DNA of 36,775 nucleotides from contig UQFL01000014.1 of assembly GCA_900540305.1 (NCBI GenBank), positions 1 to 36,775 of the forward strand. The letters run 5' to 3'. The stretch is from an uncultured Oscillospiraceae bacterium. GTDB lineage: Bacteria; Bacillota; Clostridia; Oscillospirales; Acutalibacteraceae. The notes beneath the pieces were generated by a model. That model searched no databases, was not told the DNA's origin, and saw only the letters and a list, made by a program, of their open reading frames with translations. Positions 25,391 to 32,528 of the stretch are shown here, in pieces. The position numbers and the translations under genes are program-made. Numbering within the stretch: position 1 is the stretch's first letter; every line of letters begins with the position of its first letter.

Positions 25391-26218
25391 GTGGCGGTTG
25401 ATTTTAAAATTAAAGACAAATATGATATTAACGATCTTATTCGTCTTGTAACCGCTCTCAGAGCTCCCGACGGCTGCCCTTGGGACAGAAAACAAACTCA
25501 CGAGTCGATAAAGAAAAACTTTATTGAAGAAACCTATGAGGTTATCGAGGCAATCAATAAAAATGATTGCAAAGGCCTTAAGGAAGAACTCGGGGATGTT
25601 TTGCTTCAGGTCGCTCTCCACTGCGAAATGGAGAGAGAAAAAGGGGTGTTCGATTTCAACGATGTGGCGAACGATATTTGCCGTAAACTCGTAGTTCGTC
25701 ATCCCCATGTGTTCGGCGATAAAACCGCTGCCAACAGCAAAGAAGCGCTTGACAGATGGGACGAAATCAAGTTAAAAACAAAAGGTATGAAAAAGCAAAG
25801 CGAGTCTATGCTTAAAGTACCGCGTGAATTTCCGGCGCTTATGCGTGCGCAGAAAATTCAGCAAAAGGCAGCGAAGGCAGGCTTTGACTGGCGTGATAAA
25901 GAAGGCGCCCTTGATAAGCTTGCAGAAGAGATTAATGAGTTAAAAATTGCTTTGTCTTCAGGCGTTAAAGCCGATATTGAGGATGAATTCGGCGATGTTC
26001 TTTTTTCGTGCGTCAATGTGGCAAGATTTATTGATGTTGACAGCGAAGAGGCGCTTACAGGCGCAACTGACAAGTTTATGGAACGGTATATTCTTGTAGA
26101 AAAACTTGCTGAGGAACGCGGCATAGATATGAAAGCCTCAACTATTGAAGAGCTTGATAAGCTTTGGGACGAAGCAAAGATAATTCAAGCCAAAAAGGCA
26201 AAAACGGAGGAAAATTAA
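25391..26218 (+). CDS. mazG: Nucleoside triphosphate pyrophosphohydrolase MazG
   Basis: Hydrolyses NTPs and dNTPs, including damaged ones, to monophosphates. The 275-residue protein has two tandem MazG domains. The first has CPWDRKQTHESIKKNFIEET and EELGDVLLQVALH with the metal-binding acidic helices; the second starts near residue 155 (KAGFDWRDKEGALDKLAEE) and has EFGDVLFSCVNVARF. The start is GTG 25391 with aggggtg about six bases upstream. The hup ATG follows its stop immediately, within the same transcript. Confidence 0.95.
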   Translation: MAVDFKIKDKYDINDLIRLVTALRAPDGCPWDRKQTHESIKKNFIEETYEVIEAINKNDCKGLKEELGDVLLQVALHCEMEREKGVFDFNDVANDICRKLVVRHPHVFGDKTAANSKEALDRWDEIKLKTKGMKKQSESMLKVPREFPALMRAQKIQQKAAKAGFDWRDKEGALDKLAEEINELKIALSSGVKADIEDEFGDVLFSCVNVARFIDVDSEEALTGATDKFMERYILVEKLAEERGIDMKASTIEELDKLWDEAKIIQAKKAKTEEN

Positions 26219-26491
26219 ATGAACAAAACAGAACTCGTAGCAGCAGTTGCTACAAAAGCAGAACTTTCAAAGAAAGACGCAGAAGAAGCAGTAAAGGCTG
26301 TAATGGATTCTATCACAGAAGCTCTTGCTGACGGAGATAAGGTTGCTCTCGTTGGTTTCGGTACATTCGAGGTTAAGACTCGTGCAGCTCGCACAGGTAA
26401 GAACCCCCGCACAGGCGAAGCTATCTCAATCCCCGAATCAAAGGTTCCGTCTTTCAAAGCAGGCGCAGCTCTCAAGAACGCTGTTAAATAA
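26219..26491 (+). CDS. hup: HU-family DNA-binding protein
   Basis: Small histone-like protein that bends DNA and organises the nucleoid. It has 90 residues, the usual size, beginning MNKTELVAAVATKAELSKKD, with DKVALVGFGTFEVKTRAART in the saddle and the DNA-arm motif NPRTGEAISIPESKVPSFKAG. The ATG directly follows the mazG TAA and has cggagga in the mazG end. Codon choice is visibly more restricted than in neighbours, as expected for an abundant protein. A GC-rich hairpin follows. Confidence 0.97.
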   Translation: MNKTELVAAVATKAELSKKDAEEAVKAVMDSITEALADGDKVALVGFGTFEVKTRAARTGKNPRTGEAISIPESKVPSFKAGAALKNAVK

Positions 26492-26517
26492 GTTTTGTAT
26501 AAATTGCTTTAATTTTA

Positions 26518-26556
26518 AAGCCGCCCGCAGGGTTGCCCTCGGGCGGCTTGCTCTTT
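26518..26556 (+). terminator. Terminator or attenuator after hup
   Basis: A 10-bp GC-rich stem (aagccgcccg with cgggcggctt) has an inner aggg/ccct pairing in its loop, followed by gctctttct. The stem is very stable but the U-run is weak, so partial read-through into rqcP is likely. This fits abundant hup message and lower downstream expression. Confidence 0.75.
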
Positions 26557-26580
26557 CTATAAATTAAACAGGGTGATATT

Positions 26581-26820
26581 ATGAGACTTGATAAATATTT
26601 AAAGGTTTCAAGAATAATAAAAAGGCGCACCGTTGCAAATGAGGCTTGCGACGCAGGCAGAATAGAGGTAAACGGAAAAGTTCAAAGAGCCTCTTATGAC
26701 GTTAAAACGGGCGATGTAATTACGGTAAATATGGGTCAGAGCCCAAAAAAATACGAGGTGCTTGAAGTAAGCGAGCACGCTCTCAAAGAGGACGCCTCAA
26801 AAATGTATAAAATCATTTAA
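26581..26820 (+). CDS. rqcP: S4-domain protein RqcP (YabO)
   Basis: A 79-residue S4 RNA-binding protein of the Hsp15/RqcP group. The S4 motif is MRLDKYLKVSRIIKRRTVANEACDAG-like and continues with GRIEVNGKVQ and VKTGDVITV. In B. subtilis RqcP works with RqcH to add C-terminal alanine tails to stalled peptides on free 50S subunits. Position downstream of mazG and upstream of yabP matches yabO. ATG 26581 follows agggtg seven bases upstream. Confidence 0.93.
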   Translation: MRLDKYLKVSRIIKRRTVANEACDAGRIEVNGKVQRASYDVKTGDVITVNMGQSPKKYEVLEVSEHALKEDASKMYKII

Positions 26821-26822
26821 TG

Positions 26823-26867
26823 CCGTTAAGGTTATTTTTTACTTTCGCCGTTCATATATTTTAACGG
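26823..26867 (+). promoter_or_regulatory. Inverted repeat overlapping the yabP ribosome site
   Basis: ccgttaa (26823-26829) is exactly complementary to ttaacgg (26861-26867), with 31 bases between. The 3' arm overlaps ggtga, the only Shine-Dalgarno candidate of yabP. If paired in the mRNA it would mask initiation. Only the complementarity is seen; the role is inferred. Confidence 0.4.
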
Positions 26868-26878
26868 TGATTGATATA

Positions 26879-27154
26879 ATGGACGACAGAATAAAAAAGG
26901 CGCACAGCCTTCATCTTGAAAACAGAAGCGGTCTTAAAATAACGGGCGTAACGGATGTTGGTTCGTTTGATGAGGAAAGCGTAACGGCTTATACTGATTA
27001 CGGCTGCCTGAGCGTTAGCGGAACAGGACTTAATGTTCAGGAACTCAATTTGAACAGCGGAGTGCTTGAAGTCAGCGGAGAGGTTACAGCTATAGTTTAC
27101 AGCAGTAAAACTTCAGCTGAAAAAAATATTTTCAAGCGTATTTTCAGTGCCTGA
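26879..27154 (+). CDS. yabP: Sporulation protein YabP
   Basis: A 91-residue member of the YabP/YqfC family. Features seen: HSLHLENRSGLKITGVTDV, SFDEESVTAYTDYGCLSVSGTGL, and a LEVSGEVTAIVYS end, matching the beta-rich YabP pattern. In B. subtilis yabP is expressed in the mother cell and needed for efficient sporulation; its chemistry is unknown. ATG 26879 is preferred; the in-frame GTG at 26867 lies inside the ribosome site. With yabQ it is evidence that this organism forms spores or descends from a spore former. It overlaps yabQ by eight bases. Confidence 0.9.
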   Translation: MDDRIKKAHSLHLENRSGLKITGVTDVGSFDEESVTAYTDYGCLSVSGTGLNVQELNLNSGVLEVSGEVTAIVYSSKTSAEKNIFKRIFSA

Positions 27155-27602
27155 AATTGTATTGCAGTTTTTGCTCTCAGGCTTTTTAATGGGTGTTATT
27201 TACGACATTTCCCGCTTTTTCCGCTGCCTTTTCCCGAATAAAATTGCGGTTTTCATTTTTGATTTGCTGTTTTTCGCCGTTTTTTCACTTGTGTTTTTTA
27301 CTGTGCTTTTGGCATTTAATAACGGCACTGTAAGGGCAATATACTTTACAGCATATTTTACAGGTTTGCTGATTTATATATTTACGGTGTTTAGGCTCAC
27401 AAAAACTCCGTCGGTTAAAACAGCGGCTTTAATTCGCTCATTGCTTAAAAAAGAATTTAAATTTTTTAAAAAAGTATTGCAAAGTTTAAAGAAAGTGTAT
27501 TATAATGTCTTTATGTTAAGCAAAAAACCTTTACGAAAGAAGTCAAAAGCGGGTAGTGAAAATGAAAGCTTTAAAGAGTTTGATGAAAAACAGAAAATTT
27601 AA
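27147..27602 (+). CDS. yabQ: Spore cortex protein YabQ
   Basis: A 151-residue membrane protein with about four hydrophobic stretches in residues 1-90 (LQFLLSGFLMGVIYDISRFF at the start, then FDLLFFAVFSLVFFTVLL) and a basic cytoplasmic tail. YabQ is needed for cortex formation in B. subtilis. The start is GTG 27147, inside yabP, with no strong ribosome site of its own, so it depends on coupling. The last 41 bases overlap divIC. A good promoter lies inside its 3' part. Confidence 0.87.
   Translation: MPEIVLQFLLSGFLMGVIYDISRFFRCLFPNKIAVFIFDLLFFAVFSLVFFTVLLAFNNGTVRAIYFTAYFTGLLIYIFTVFRLTKTPSVKTAALIRSLLKKEFKFFKKVLQSLKKVYYNVFMLSKKPLRKKSKAGSENESFKEFDEKQKI
27477..27506 (+). promoter_or_regulatory. 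Internal promoter in yabQ, serving divIC
   Basis: TTGCAA (27477-27482) and a perfect TATAAT (27501-27506) are 18 bases apart, about 55 bases before the divIC start. It would let the cell-division gene be transcribed in growing cells independently of the sporulation genes it overlaps. Confidence 0.65.
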
Positions 27603-27867
27603 AATAGCTGCTGTGGCAGTGCCGCTTGTTGTTCTTGTTATATTCTGCAGTGCGGGTATTGTTTCTCAGTATGCTGATATAAGCCGCCTTAAAAAGCAGG
27701 AGGCTGATTATTCCGCTCAGCTTGCAGAGCAGGAAGAGGAAAATCAGGCTCTTGAGGAAATCCTTGATTCTGAGGATAAGGACGAGTATATCGAGCAGAA
27801 AGCCCGTGAAAAAGGCTATGTGAAATCAGACGAAATTGTTTTCTATGATATTGCAGGCAGTAATTAA
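27562..27867 (+). CDS. divIC: Septum formation initiator DivIC/FtsB
   Basis: A 101-residue bitopic membrane protein of the divisome, partner of FtsL and DivIB. It has a short basic cytoplasmic start, one membrane helix at about residues 14-35 and an extracytoplasmic coiled coil at about 40-66 rich in Glu, Gln and Leu, then the family end REKGYVKSDEIVFYDI. ATG 27562 is preferred over the in-frame GTG at 27556. It closes the mazG-to-divIC block and is followed by a strong terminator. Confidence 0.92.
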   Translation: MKALKSLMKNRKFKIAAVAVPLVVLVIFCSAGIVSQYADISRLKKQEADYSAQLAEQEEENQALEEILDSEDKDEYIEQKAREKGYVKSDEIVFYDIAGSN

Positions 27868-27877
27868 TATATAATAT

Positions 27878-27906
27878 AAGCCGAGATTTTCTCGGCTTGT
27901 TTTTTT
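27878..27906 (+). terminator. Rho-independent terminator after divIC
   Basis: A 9-bp perfect stem (aagccgaga with tctcggctt) closes a 3-base loop and is followed by gttttttt. A textbook terminator 11 bases after the divIC stop. Confidence 0.95.
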
Positions 27907-27927
27907 GAAAATATAAGTACAAAATGT

Positions 27928-27947
27928 GTTAAATCAGTAGGTTTAAC
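27928..27947 (+). promoter_or_regulatory. Operator-like inverted repeat upstream of the fumarase gene
   Basis: gttaaa (27928-27933) and tttaac (27942-27947) are perfect inverted repeats 8 bases apart, just before the ribosome site gaggag. A weak TTGAAA-18-TTAAAT promoter (27905-27934) overlaps the left arm. The symmetry is seen; a regulator is only guessed. Confidence 0.35.
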
Positions 27948-27960
27948 AGAGGAGTTTGAA

Positions 27961-28806
27961 ATGAGAGAGATTAGTTCAGAGCTTATAACTAAAACTGTCA
28001 GAGAGCTTGTTATAAATGCAAATAAAATTCTGCCTGATGATTTGGTTAATTGCATCACCTGCTCAAAAGGCTGTGAAAAAAATGAAACCGCTAAGTCTGT
28101 GCTGTCAGACCTTGAAGCAAATATTGACGCCGCTTGTGAACTTGATATTCCCGTTTGTCAGGATACGGGAATGGCTGTTATATTTGCAGAAATCGGTCAG
28201 GATGTTCATATCAGCGGAGACTGTTTTGAGGACGCAGTAAATAAAGGCGTATCTCAGGGATATACAGATGGTTTGCTTCGTAAATCTGTTGTAAGAGACC
28301 CATTTTATGACAGAGTTAATACTAACGATAACACCCCTGCAGTTATTCACACAAGGATAGTTGCAGGCGATAAAATAAAAATCACTGCTGCACCCAAAGG
28401 CTTCGGCAGTGAAAATATGAGCGCACTCAAAATGTTTACTCCAAGCGCAAAAAGGGAAGATATAATTGGTTTCGTTGTTGATACCGTTAAAAAAGCAGGC
28501 TCAAATCCCTGCCCTCCCGTTGTTGTAGGCGTTGGTATCGGCGGCGATTTTGAGTACAGCGCAATTCTTGCAAAAAAAGCGCTTTGCCGCAGCGTTTCGG
28601 TTAGAAATTCGGTAGAGTTTTATGCCGATATGGAAAAAGATATGCTTTCTCAGATTAACAAACTCAATATCGGTCCGCAGGGTTTCGGCGGCGATACAAC
28701 CGCGCTTGCAGTTAATATTGAAACTTATCCCACTCACATTGCAGGTCTTCCCGTGGCAGTGAATATCGGCTGTCATGTTACACGCCATGCTTCAAAGGAA
28801 ATCTAA
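27961..28806 (+). CDS. Class I fumarate hydratase, alpha subunit
   Basis: Iron-sulfur hydro-lyase subunit of the fumarase/L(+)-tartrate dehydratase type, which interconverts fumarate and malate in the two-subunit form. At 281 residues it matches the alpha (TtdA/FumA N-terminal) part. Likely [4Fe-4S] cysteines are Cys66 in CQDTG, Cys184 in SNPCPP and Cys271 in NIGCHVTRH; GFGSENMSALKM is also typical. The beta subunit normally follows directly, but the next gene is an RNA methyltransferase. Beta must lie elsewhere or has been lost. Tartrate dehydratase alpha cannot be excluded. The ATG has gaggag eight bases upstream. Confidence 0.88.
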   Translation: MREISSELITKTVRELVINANKILPDDLVNCITCSKGCEKNETAKSVLSDLEANIDAACELDIPVCQDTGMAVIFAEIGQDVHISGDCFEDAVNKGVSQGYTDGLLRKSVVRDPFYDRVNTNDNTPAVIHTRIVAGDKIKITAAPKGFGSENMSALKMFTPSAKREDIIGFVVDTVKKAGSNPCPPVVVGVGIGGDFEYSAILAKKALCRSVSVRNSVEFYADMEKDMLSQINKLNIGPQGFGGDTTALAVNIETYPTHIAGLPVAVNIGCHVTRHASKEI

Positions 28807-28818
28807 AATCGTTTTAAT

Positions 28819-28846
28819 GCCCATGTTTAATTCAAAGGGCGGAAGG
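28819..28846 (+). promoter_or_regulatory. Short hairpin abutting the methyltransferase ribosome site
   Basis: gccc (28819-28822) can pair with gggc (28837-28840), immediately followed by ggaagg, eight bases before the ATG. It is a weaker copy of the arrangement upstream of frr and hisA. A four-base stem may form by chance. Confidence 0.25.
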
Positions 28847-28854
28847 ATAAAAAT

Positions 28855-29970
28855 ATGTATTTGTATATGACGGCGCCTTGCCTTCTCGGAACAGAGGGGC
28901 TTGTTGCGCAGGAACTCAAATTTTTGGGCGCCGAAAATGTTGAGGCTGAAAACGGAAGAGTGTTTTTTGAGGGTAATGAAAATATCCTTGCAAGAGCAAA
29001 TATAAACAGCAGGTTTTCAGAGAGAATTCTCATAGTTATGGACAGGTTTAAAGCCGTAACTTTTTCAGAACTTTTTGACAGGGTAAAGCTCATTAACTGG
29101 AGCGATTTTATCGGTTCGCAGGACACTTTCCCCGTAAAAGGTTACAGCCTTAATTCTCAGCTTCATTCTGTCCCCGACTGTCAGAAGATAATCAAAAAGG
29201 CGGTTGTTGAAAGTCTTAAAGAAGATTATAACCTCAACTGGTTTGAGGAGAGCGGCCCTGTTCATCAAATTCAGTTTTCTATAATAAAGGATGATGTTAC
29301 GGTGATGCTCGACACTTCGGGAATGGGACTCCATAAAAGGGGATACAGACCCGAAGCGAATGACGCACCTATAAAAGAAACGCTTGCGGCGGCGATGTGC
29401 TCGCTTTCAAAACTGCGCCATTATCACACTATGTATGACCCGTTTTGCGGCAGCGGTACTCTTCTTATTGAGGGCGCTTTATTGGCGCACAACATTGCCC
29501 CGGGAATAAACAGGAATTTTGAGGCTCAAAGATGGGGGCTTTTTGACAGCGGTGTTTGGAAAGAAGAAAAAGAGCGCAGCCGTTCACTTGTTAAAACAGA
29601 TACGGATTTTGTCGCTTTCGGCAGTGATATAGACCGCCGTGCAGTAGACCTCACTCTCGCAAATGCCAAAAGAGCAGGCGTCGATAACTTTATGAGGCTC
29701 TCTGTTTGCGATATTTCAAAATTTGCGCCTAAAACAGATAAAGGTACTCTTGTAACAAATCCGCCTTACGGTGAGCGTATGCTCGACATTAAAGAGGCTG
29801 AAAGAATTTACAGAATTATGGGTCAGAAATTCACTCCGAAAAACGGCTGGAGTTACGGTATAATTTCTCCCGATGAGGAGTTTGAAAAATGCTTCGGAAA
29901 AAAAGCTGACAAACGCCGTAAACTCTATAACGGAATGATAAAATGCCAGTACTATATGTACTTTAAATAA
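28855..29970 (+). CDS. THUMP-domain rRNA N2-guanine methyltransferase (RlmL/YpsC type)
   Basis: A 371-residue class I SAM-dependent RNA methyltransferase. Residues 1 to about 160 form the THUMP and ferredoxin-like RNA-binding part (APCLLGTEGLVAQELK at the start). Then comes KRGYRPEANDAPIKETLAAA, SAM motif I DPFCGSGTLLIEGAL (Asp195) and catalytic motif IV TNPPYGERM (Asn302-Tyr305). E. coli RlmL modifies G2445 of 23S rRNA with its N-terminal half; B. subtilis YpsC is the single-domain relative. The exact target here is inferred. It ends at a strong bidirectional terminator. Confidence 0.92.
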   Translation: MYLYMTAPCLLGTEGLVAQELKFLGAENVEAENGRVFFEGNENILARANINSRFSERILIVMDRFKAVTFSELFDRVKLINWSDFIGSQDTFPVKGYSLNSQLHSVPDCQKIIKKAVVESLKEDYNLNWFEESGPVHQIQFSIIKDDVTVMLDTSGMGLHKRGYRPEANDAPIKETLAAAMCSLSKLRHYHTMYDPFCGSGTLLIEGALLAHNIAPGINRNFEAQRWGLFDSGVWKEEKERSRSLVKTDTDFVAFGSDIDRRAVDLTLANAKRAGVDNFMRLSVCDISKFAPKTDKGTLVTNPPYGERMLDIKEAERIYRIMGQKFTPKNGWSYGIISPDEEFEKCFGKKADKRRKLYNGMIKCQYYMYFK

Positions 29971-29975
29971 AAATT

Positions 29976-30010
29976 AAAGCTCTGCGCCGAACAAGGCGCA
30001 GAGCTTTTTT
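29976..30010. terminator. Bidirectional terminator between convergent genes
   Basis: A 13-bp arm aaagctctgcgcc (29976-29988) pairs perfectly with 29995-30007 over a 6-base loop, followed by Ts to 30010. A-rich bases on the left give a U-run for the opposite strand too, so it can end both the methyltransferase gene and the minus-strand DUF3784 gene. Confidence 0.93.
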
Positions 30011-30020
30011 GTTGTTTTAT

Positions 30021-30362
30021 TCACTTTTTGAAGCAGTGGGTGTTTGTGTAATAAATCATAAAAATCACACCTATGATAATCACCCCTACAAAAACGATTG
30101 CAAAGGGTATCATATCATTTTCAGCTAACTTGCCGTTTTCCGTAAGCGCTGAAAGTACGGTGAGTACAAAGAGCATTACTGTGATGAGCAGAGTGAGCAC
30201 ACCCGTTGCATGGCAAAGCTTTTTCTCATCATATTTTTCTCTGTCCTTTTTAGATGAGGTGTTGTAGCCTGAAATAAGAAATGCTCCGTGTCCGCTCAAT
30301 AATACTGCTGAAATTACAATAAATATTATAATTAAAACAGCTTCAAATATTATACCGCCCAT
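30021..30362 (-). CDS. DUF3784 small membrane protein
   Basis: A 113-residue protein with three hydrophobic helices (about 5-30, 52-73 and 84-105). Between the first two is the DUF3784 signature ISGYNTSSKKDREKYDEKKL. Proteins of this family are widespread in Firmicutes and have no established function. It starts four bases downstream of the kinase-like gene's stop, so the two form an operon on the minus strand. It ends at the shared terminator. Confidence 0.85.
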   Translation of the reverse strand: MGGIIFEAVLIIIFIVISAVLLSGHGAFLISGYNTSSKKDREKYDEKKLCHATGVLTLLITVMLFVLTVLSALTENGKLAENDMIPFAIVFVGVIIIGVIFMIYYTNTHCFKK

Positions 30363-30366
30363 ATAC

Positions 30367-31104
30367 TTATACCTCTGTGGCTTTTGTATCGTCTTTCGGC
30401 TTCATTGCGTTATATGATGTTAAAACAGCTTCGTCGCTGATATTGCATCCGAGTTCGTAAATCTCTGTCGCGGCAAATATCTTGTCAAGCACTCCGAACA
30501 GTTTTTCCATTTTAGCCGCCCCAAGCTTTCTGACCGTCTGTGAGAATATATTGTATATCGCTTTTGAAGTGTCCGCCTTTTTTATGTGGTTTGTTTCGCT
30601 TCTTTCAAGAAAACATATTCCAGCAAGAGGAAGAATTTCAGGAGTTGAATAATCGTATTTTCCGCTCCACGGTGTTCCGCAGGCATAAACTTTTCCGTCT
30701 ATAATTCTTATTGCGGGTTTATCGTCATTAAGAATATGCGCTCTGTCGCCGAAATGCTTCAGCCACAATTGTGTGTGCGTAGATTTTCCCGTTCCGCTGT
30801 CTGCCGAAAATGCGTAAGCCATACCGTCAACTGCAACGCAGGAGGAGTGAAGCAGTATTCCGTTAAAATCAATAAGTTCGGTGTAAAAATCCTGCCCCGT
30901 GAGCATATATTCCCAGTCGTCGCTGTTGAGTTCGGGATGTTCTGCCATAGCGGCTTCAACACGCTCTTTTGTAACATCAATCGTGATGTCTATATGCTGA
31001 TCCTCGCTTTGATTTTCGCTGTAATAGGCAACGGACTGTTTTTCAGTTCTTCCACATATATTTTTAATATTTACTTTAAGCCCTGCTATATCGCAAATCG
31101 CCAT
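30367..31104 (-). CDS. HPr-kinase-like P-loop protein
   Basis: A 245-residue protein resembling the C-terminal kinase domain of HPr kinase/phosphorylase. It has Walker A DSGTGKS at residues 103-109, followed by THTQLW, an acidic LNDDKP at 125-130, and GTPWSGK at 143-149; the first 80 residues match no domain I know. True HprK has a different N-terminal domain and HPr-binding signature, not seen here. Relatives include kinases that phosphorylate the C-terminal serine of some lasso peptides (PadeK/ThcoK group) and many orphan copies in gut Firmicutes. No precursor peptide gene is seen nearby. The ATG has aaagg about ten bases upstream and its own promoter. Substrate unknown. Confidence 0.82.
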   Translation of the reverse strand: MAICDIAGLKVNIKNICGRTEKQSVAYYSENQSEDQHIDITIDVTKERVEAAMAEHPELNSDDWEYMLTGQDFYTELIDFNGILLHSSCVAVDGMAYAFSADSGTGKSTHTQLWLKHFGDRAHILNDDKPAIRIIDGKVYACGTPWSGKYDYSTPEILPLAGICFLERSETNHIKKADTSKAIYNIFSQTVRKLGAAKMEKLFGVLDKIFAATEIYELGCNISDEAVLTSYNAMKPKDDTKATEV

Positions 31105-31134
31105 AATATAGTACCTTTCAAGTTGTTTGTATTA

Positions 31135-31163
31135 AGTATAATTTATTTATTTATGATAGTCAA
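31135..31163 (-). promoter_or_regulatory. Minus-strand promoter of the HPrK-like/DUF3784 operon
   Basis: On the minus strand TTGACT (31163-31158) and TATACT (31140-31135) are 17 bases apart, about 30 bases before the kinase-like start codon. It is divergent from the dinB promoter, with about 50 bases between the two -35 boxes. Confidence 0.8.
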
Positions 31164-31212
31164 GCGGCAGTGGGACTGTCATAATTTTCTTAATTATTTT
31201 TTGCCTTAAAAA

Positions 31213-31241
31213 TTGACTTTTTGAAATTTTTGATGTATAAT
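31213..31241 (+). promoter_or_regulatory. dinB promoter
   Basis: TTGACT (31213-31218) and TATAAT (31236-31241) are 17 bases apart, a near-consensus housekeeping promoter. Its predicted start point falls inside the adjoining LexA box. Confidence 0.88.
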
Positions 31242-31255
31242 GGAACAAATGTTCG
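31242..31255 (+). promoter_or_regulatory. LexA (SOS) operator of dinB
   Basis: GGAACAAATGTTCG fits the Firmicute LexA consensus CGAACRNRYGTTYG at 13 of 14 positions; only the first base differs. It begins directly after the -10 box, where LexA would block transcription start. The consensus is established for B. subtilis; function here is inferred. Confidence 0.87.
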
Positions 31256-31272
31256 ATACAGAGGTGCGAGCG

Positions 31273-32526
31273 GTGGAAAGAACGATACTTCATATAGACT
31301 GCAATAAATTTTACGCTTCGGTTGAATGTCTGCACAATCCCGAGATAAGGGATAAACCCGTAGCTGTAGGCGGAAGCAGGGAAGAACGCCACGGGATAAT
31401 TTTAACCAAAAACGAAATTGCCGCAAAGTACGGCGTTTCAACTGGAGAGCCCTTGTGGAAGGCTCAGCAGAAATGCCCCGACCTTGTTATCGTTCCGCCT
31501 AATTTTCCTCTATATGTGCGTTTTTCAAAAATGGCAAGGCAGATTTACAGTGATTATTCGGAATATATTGAGCCTTTCGGGCTTGATGAAAACTGGGTTG
31601 ATGTAACAGGCAGCCGAAGAAGCGGAGAGGAAATTGCAAACGAAATACGGGAGCGGATAAAATTTGAACTCGGCATAACAGTCAGTATAGGCGTTTCGTG
31701 GAATAAGGTGTTTGCCAAATTCGGCTCTGATTACAAAAAGCCCGACGCCGTAACGGTCATTACCAAAGAAAATTATAAGAAAATAGTGTGGGAAAGACCG
31801 TGCTCAGATTTGCTTTTCGTGGGCCCTGCCACCACAAGGAAATTGAATTCATACGGCATTTATACAATAGGTGAGCTTGCACAAAGCGAGCAGTCGTTTC
31901 TGCGGTGTGTGTTCGGCAAAAACGGAGATATACTATATAATTTTGCAAACGGAAATGACACTGCGCCCGTCAGCAGAATGGATGATGAACAGGCGGTAAA
32001 AAGTGTGGGAAATTCAACTACAACACCACGGGATATGGTGAATAACGAAGATGTTAAAACCGTTTTCACCGTCCTTTCCGAAAGTGTTGCAAGGCGGCTA
32101 AGAGAGCAGGGCGTTAAAGGAAAAACGGTTACGATTTCCGTGCGTGACTGTAATTTAAAAAGTTTCACAAGGCAAAAGACCTTGAAAACCCATACAGACA
32201 TTTCCTCGGAAATAACGGCGGCGGCAATGGCTCTTTTCATTGAAAACTATAACTGGCTTAACCCCATACGAAGCATAGGTGTTTCGGTTTCCGATTTCGG
32301 GGATGATATTATGCAGTTTGATATGAGGGGCACCGTTGAAAAACACGAGAAACTTGAAAAAATCGAGCGTGCTGTTGACGAGATACGGCGCAGATACGGA
32401 AATTATGCCGTACAGAGAGCGTCTCTGCTTGCAGATACGGGGCTTAGCAGGTTTAATCCGCACGATGACCATACTATTCACCCCGTGGGATATTTCAAAG
32501 AATATAAAAATAACGAAGGAGCATAA
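31273..32526 (+). CDS. dinB: Y-family DNA polymerase IV (DinB)
   Basis: Error-prone translesion polymerase of the SOS response. The 417-residue protein has the three catalytic acids: Asp9 in HIDCNKFYASVE and Asp105-Glu106 in FGLDENWVDVTG, an unusual form of the common SIDEAYLD motif. It also has the helix-hairpin region near VGPATTRKLNSYGIYTIGELA and a little-finger domain. The start is GTG 31273 with gaggtg six bases upstream; earlier in-frame ATG codons lie in the promoter and LexA box and would be at or before the transcript start. It is followed two bases later by a small gene on the same transcript. Confidence 0.94.
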   Translation: MERTILHIDCNKFYASVECLHNPEIRDKPVAVGGSREERHGIILTKNEIAAKYGVSTGEPLWKAQQKCPDLVIVPPNFPLYVRFSKMARQIYSDYSEYIEPFGLDENWVDVTGSRRSGEEIANEIRERIKFELGITVSIGVSWNKVFAKFGSDYKKPDAVTVITKENYKKIVWERPCSDLLFVGPATTRKLNSYGIYTIGELAQSEQSFLRCVFGKNGDILYNFANGNDTAPVSRMDDEQAVKSVGNSTTTPRDMVNNEDVKTVFTVLSESVARRLREQGVKGKTVTISVRDCNLKSFTRQKTLKTHTDISSEITAAAMALFIENYNWLNPIRSIGVSVSDFGDDIMQFDMRGTVEKHEKLEKIERAVDEIRRRYGNYAVQRASLLADTGLSRFNPHDDHTIHPVGYFKEYKNNEGA

Positions 32527-32528
32527 AA

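Noticed and set aside
26846..26881. SigmaE-like promoter (tcatatatt ... gatataat) before yabP
   Set aside because: yabP is a sigmaE gene in B. subtilis, but the -10-like bases overlap the chosen yabP start codon, so a transcript from here could not carry the start.
31168..31178. Palindrome cagt-ggg-actg between the divergent promoters as an operator
   Set aside because: Four-base arms are expected by chance and it is distant from both -10 boxes; the LexA box already explains dinB control.
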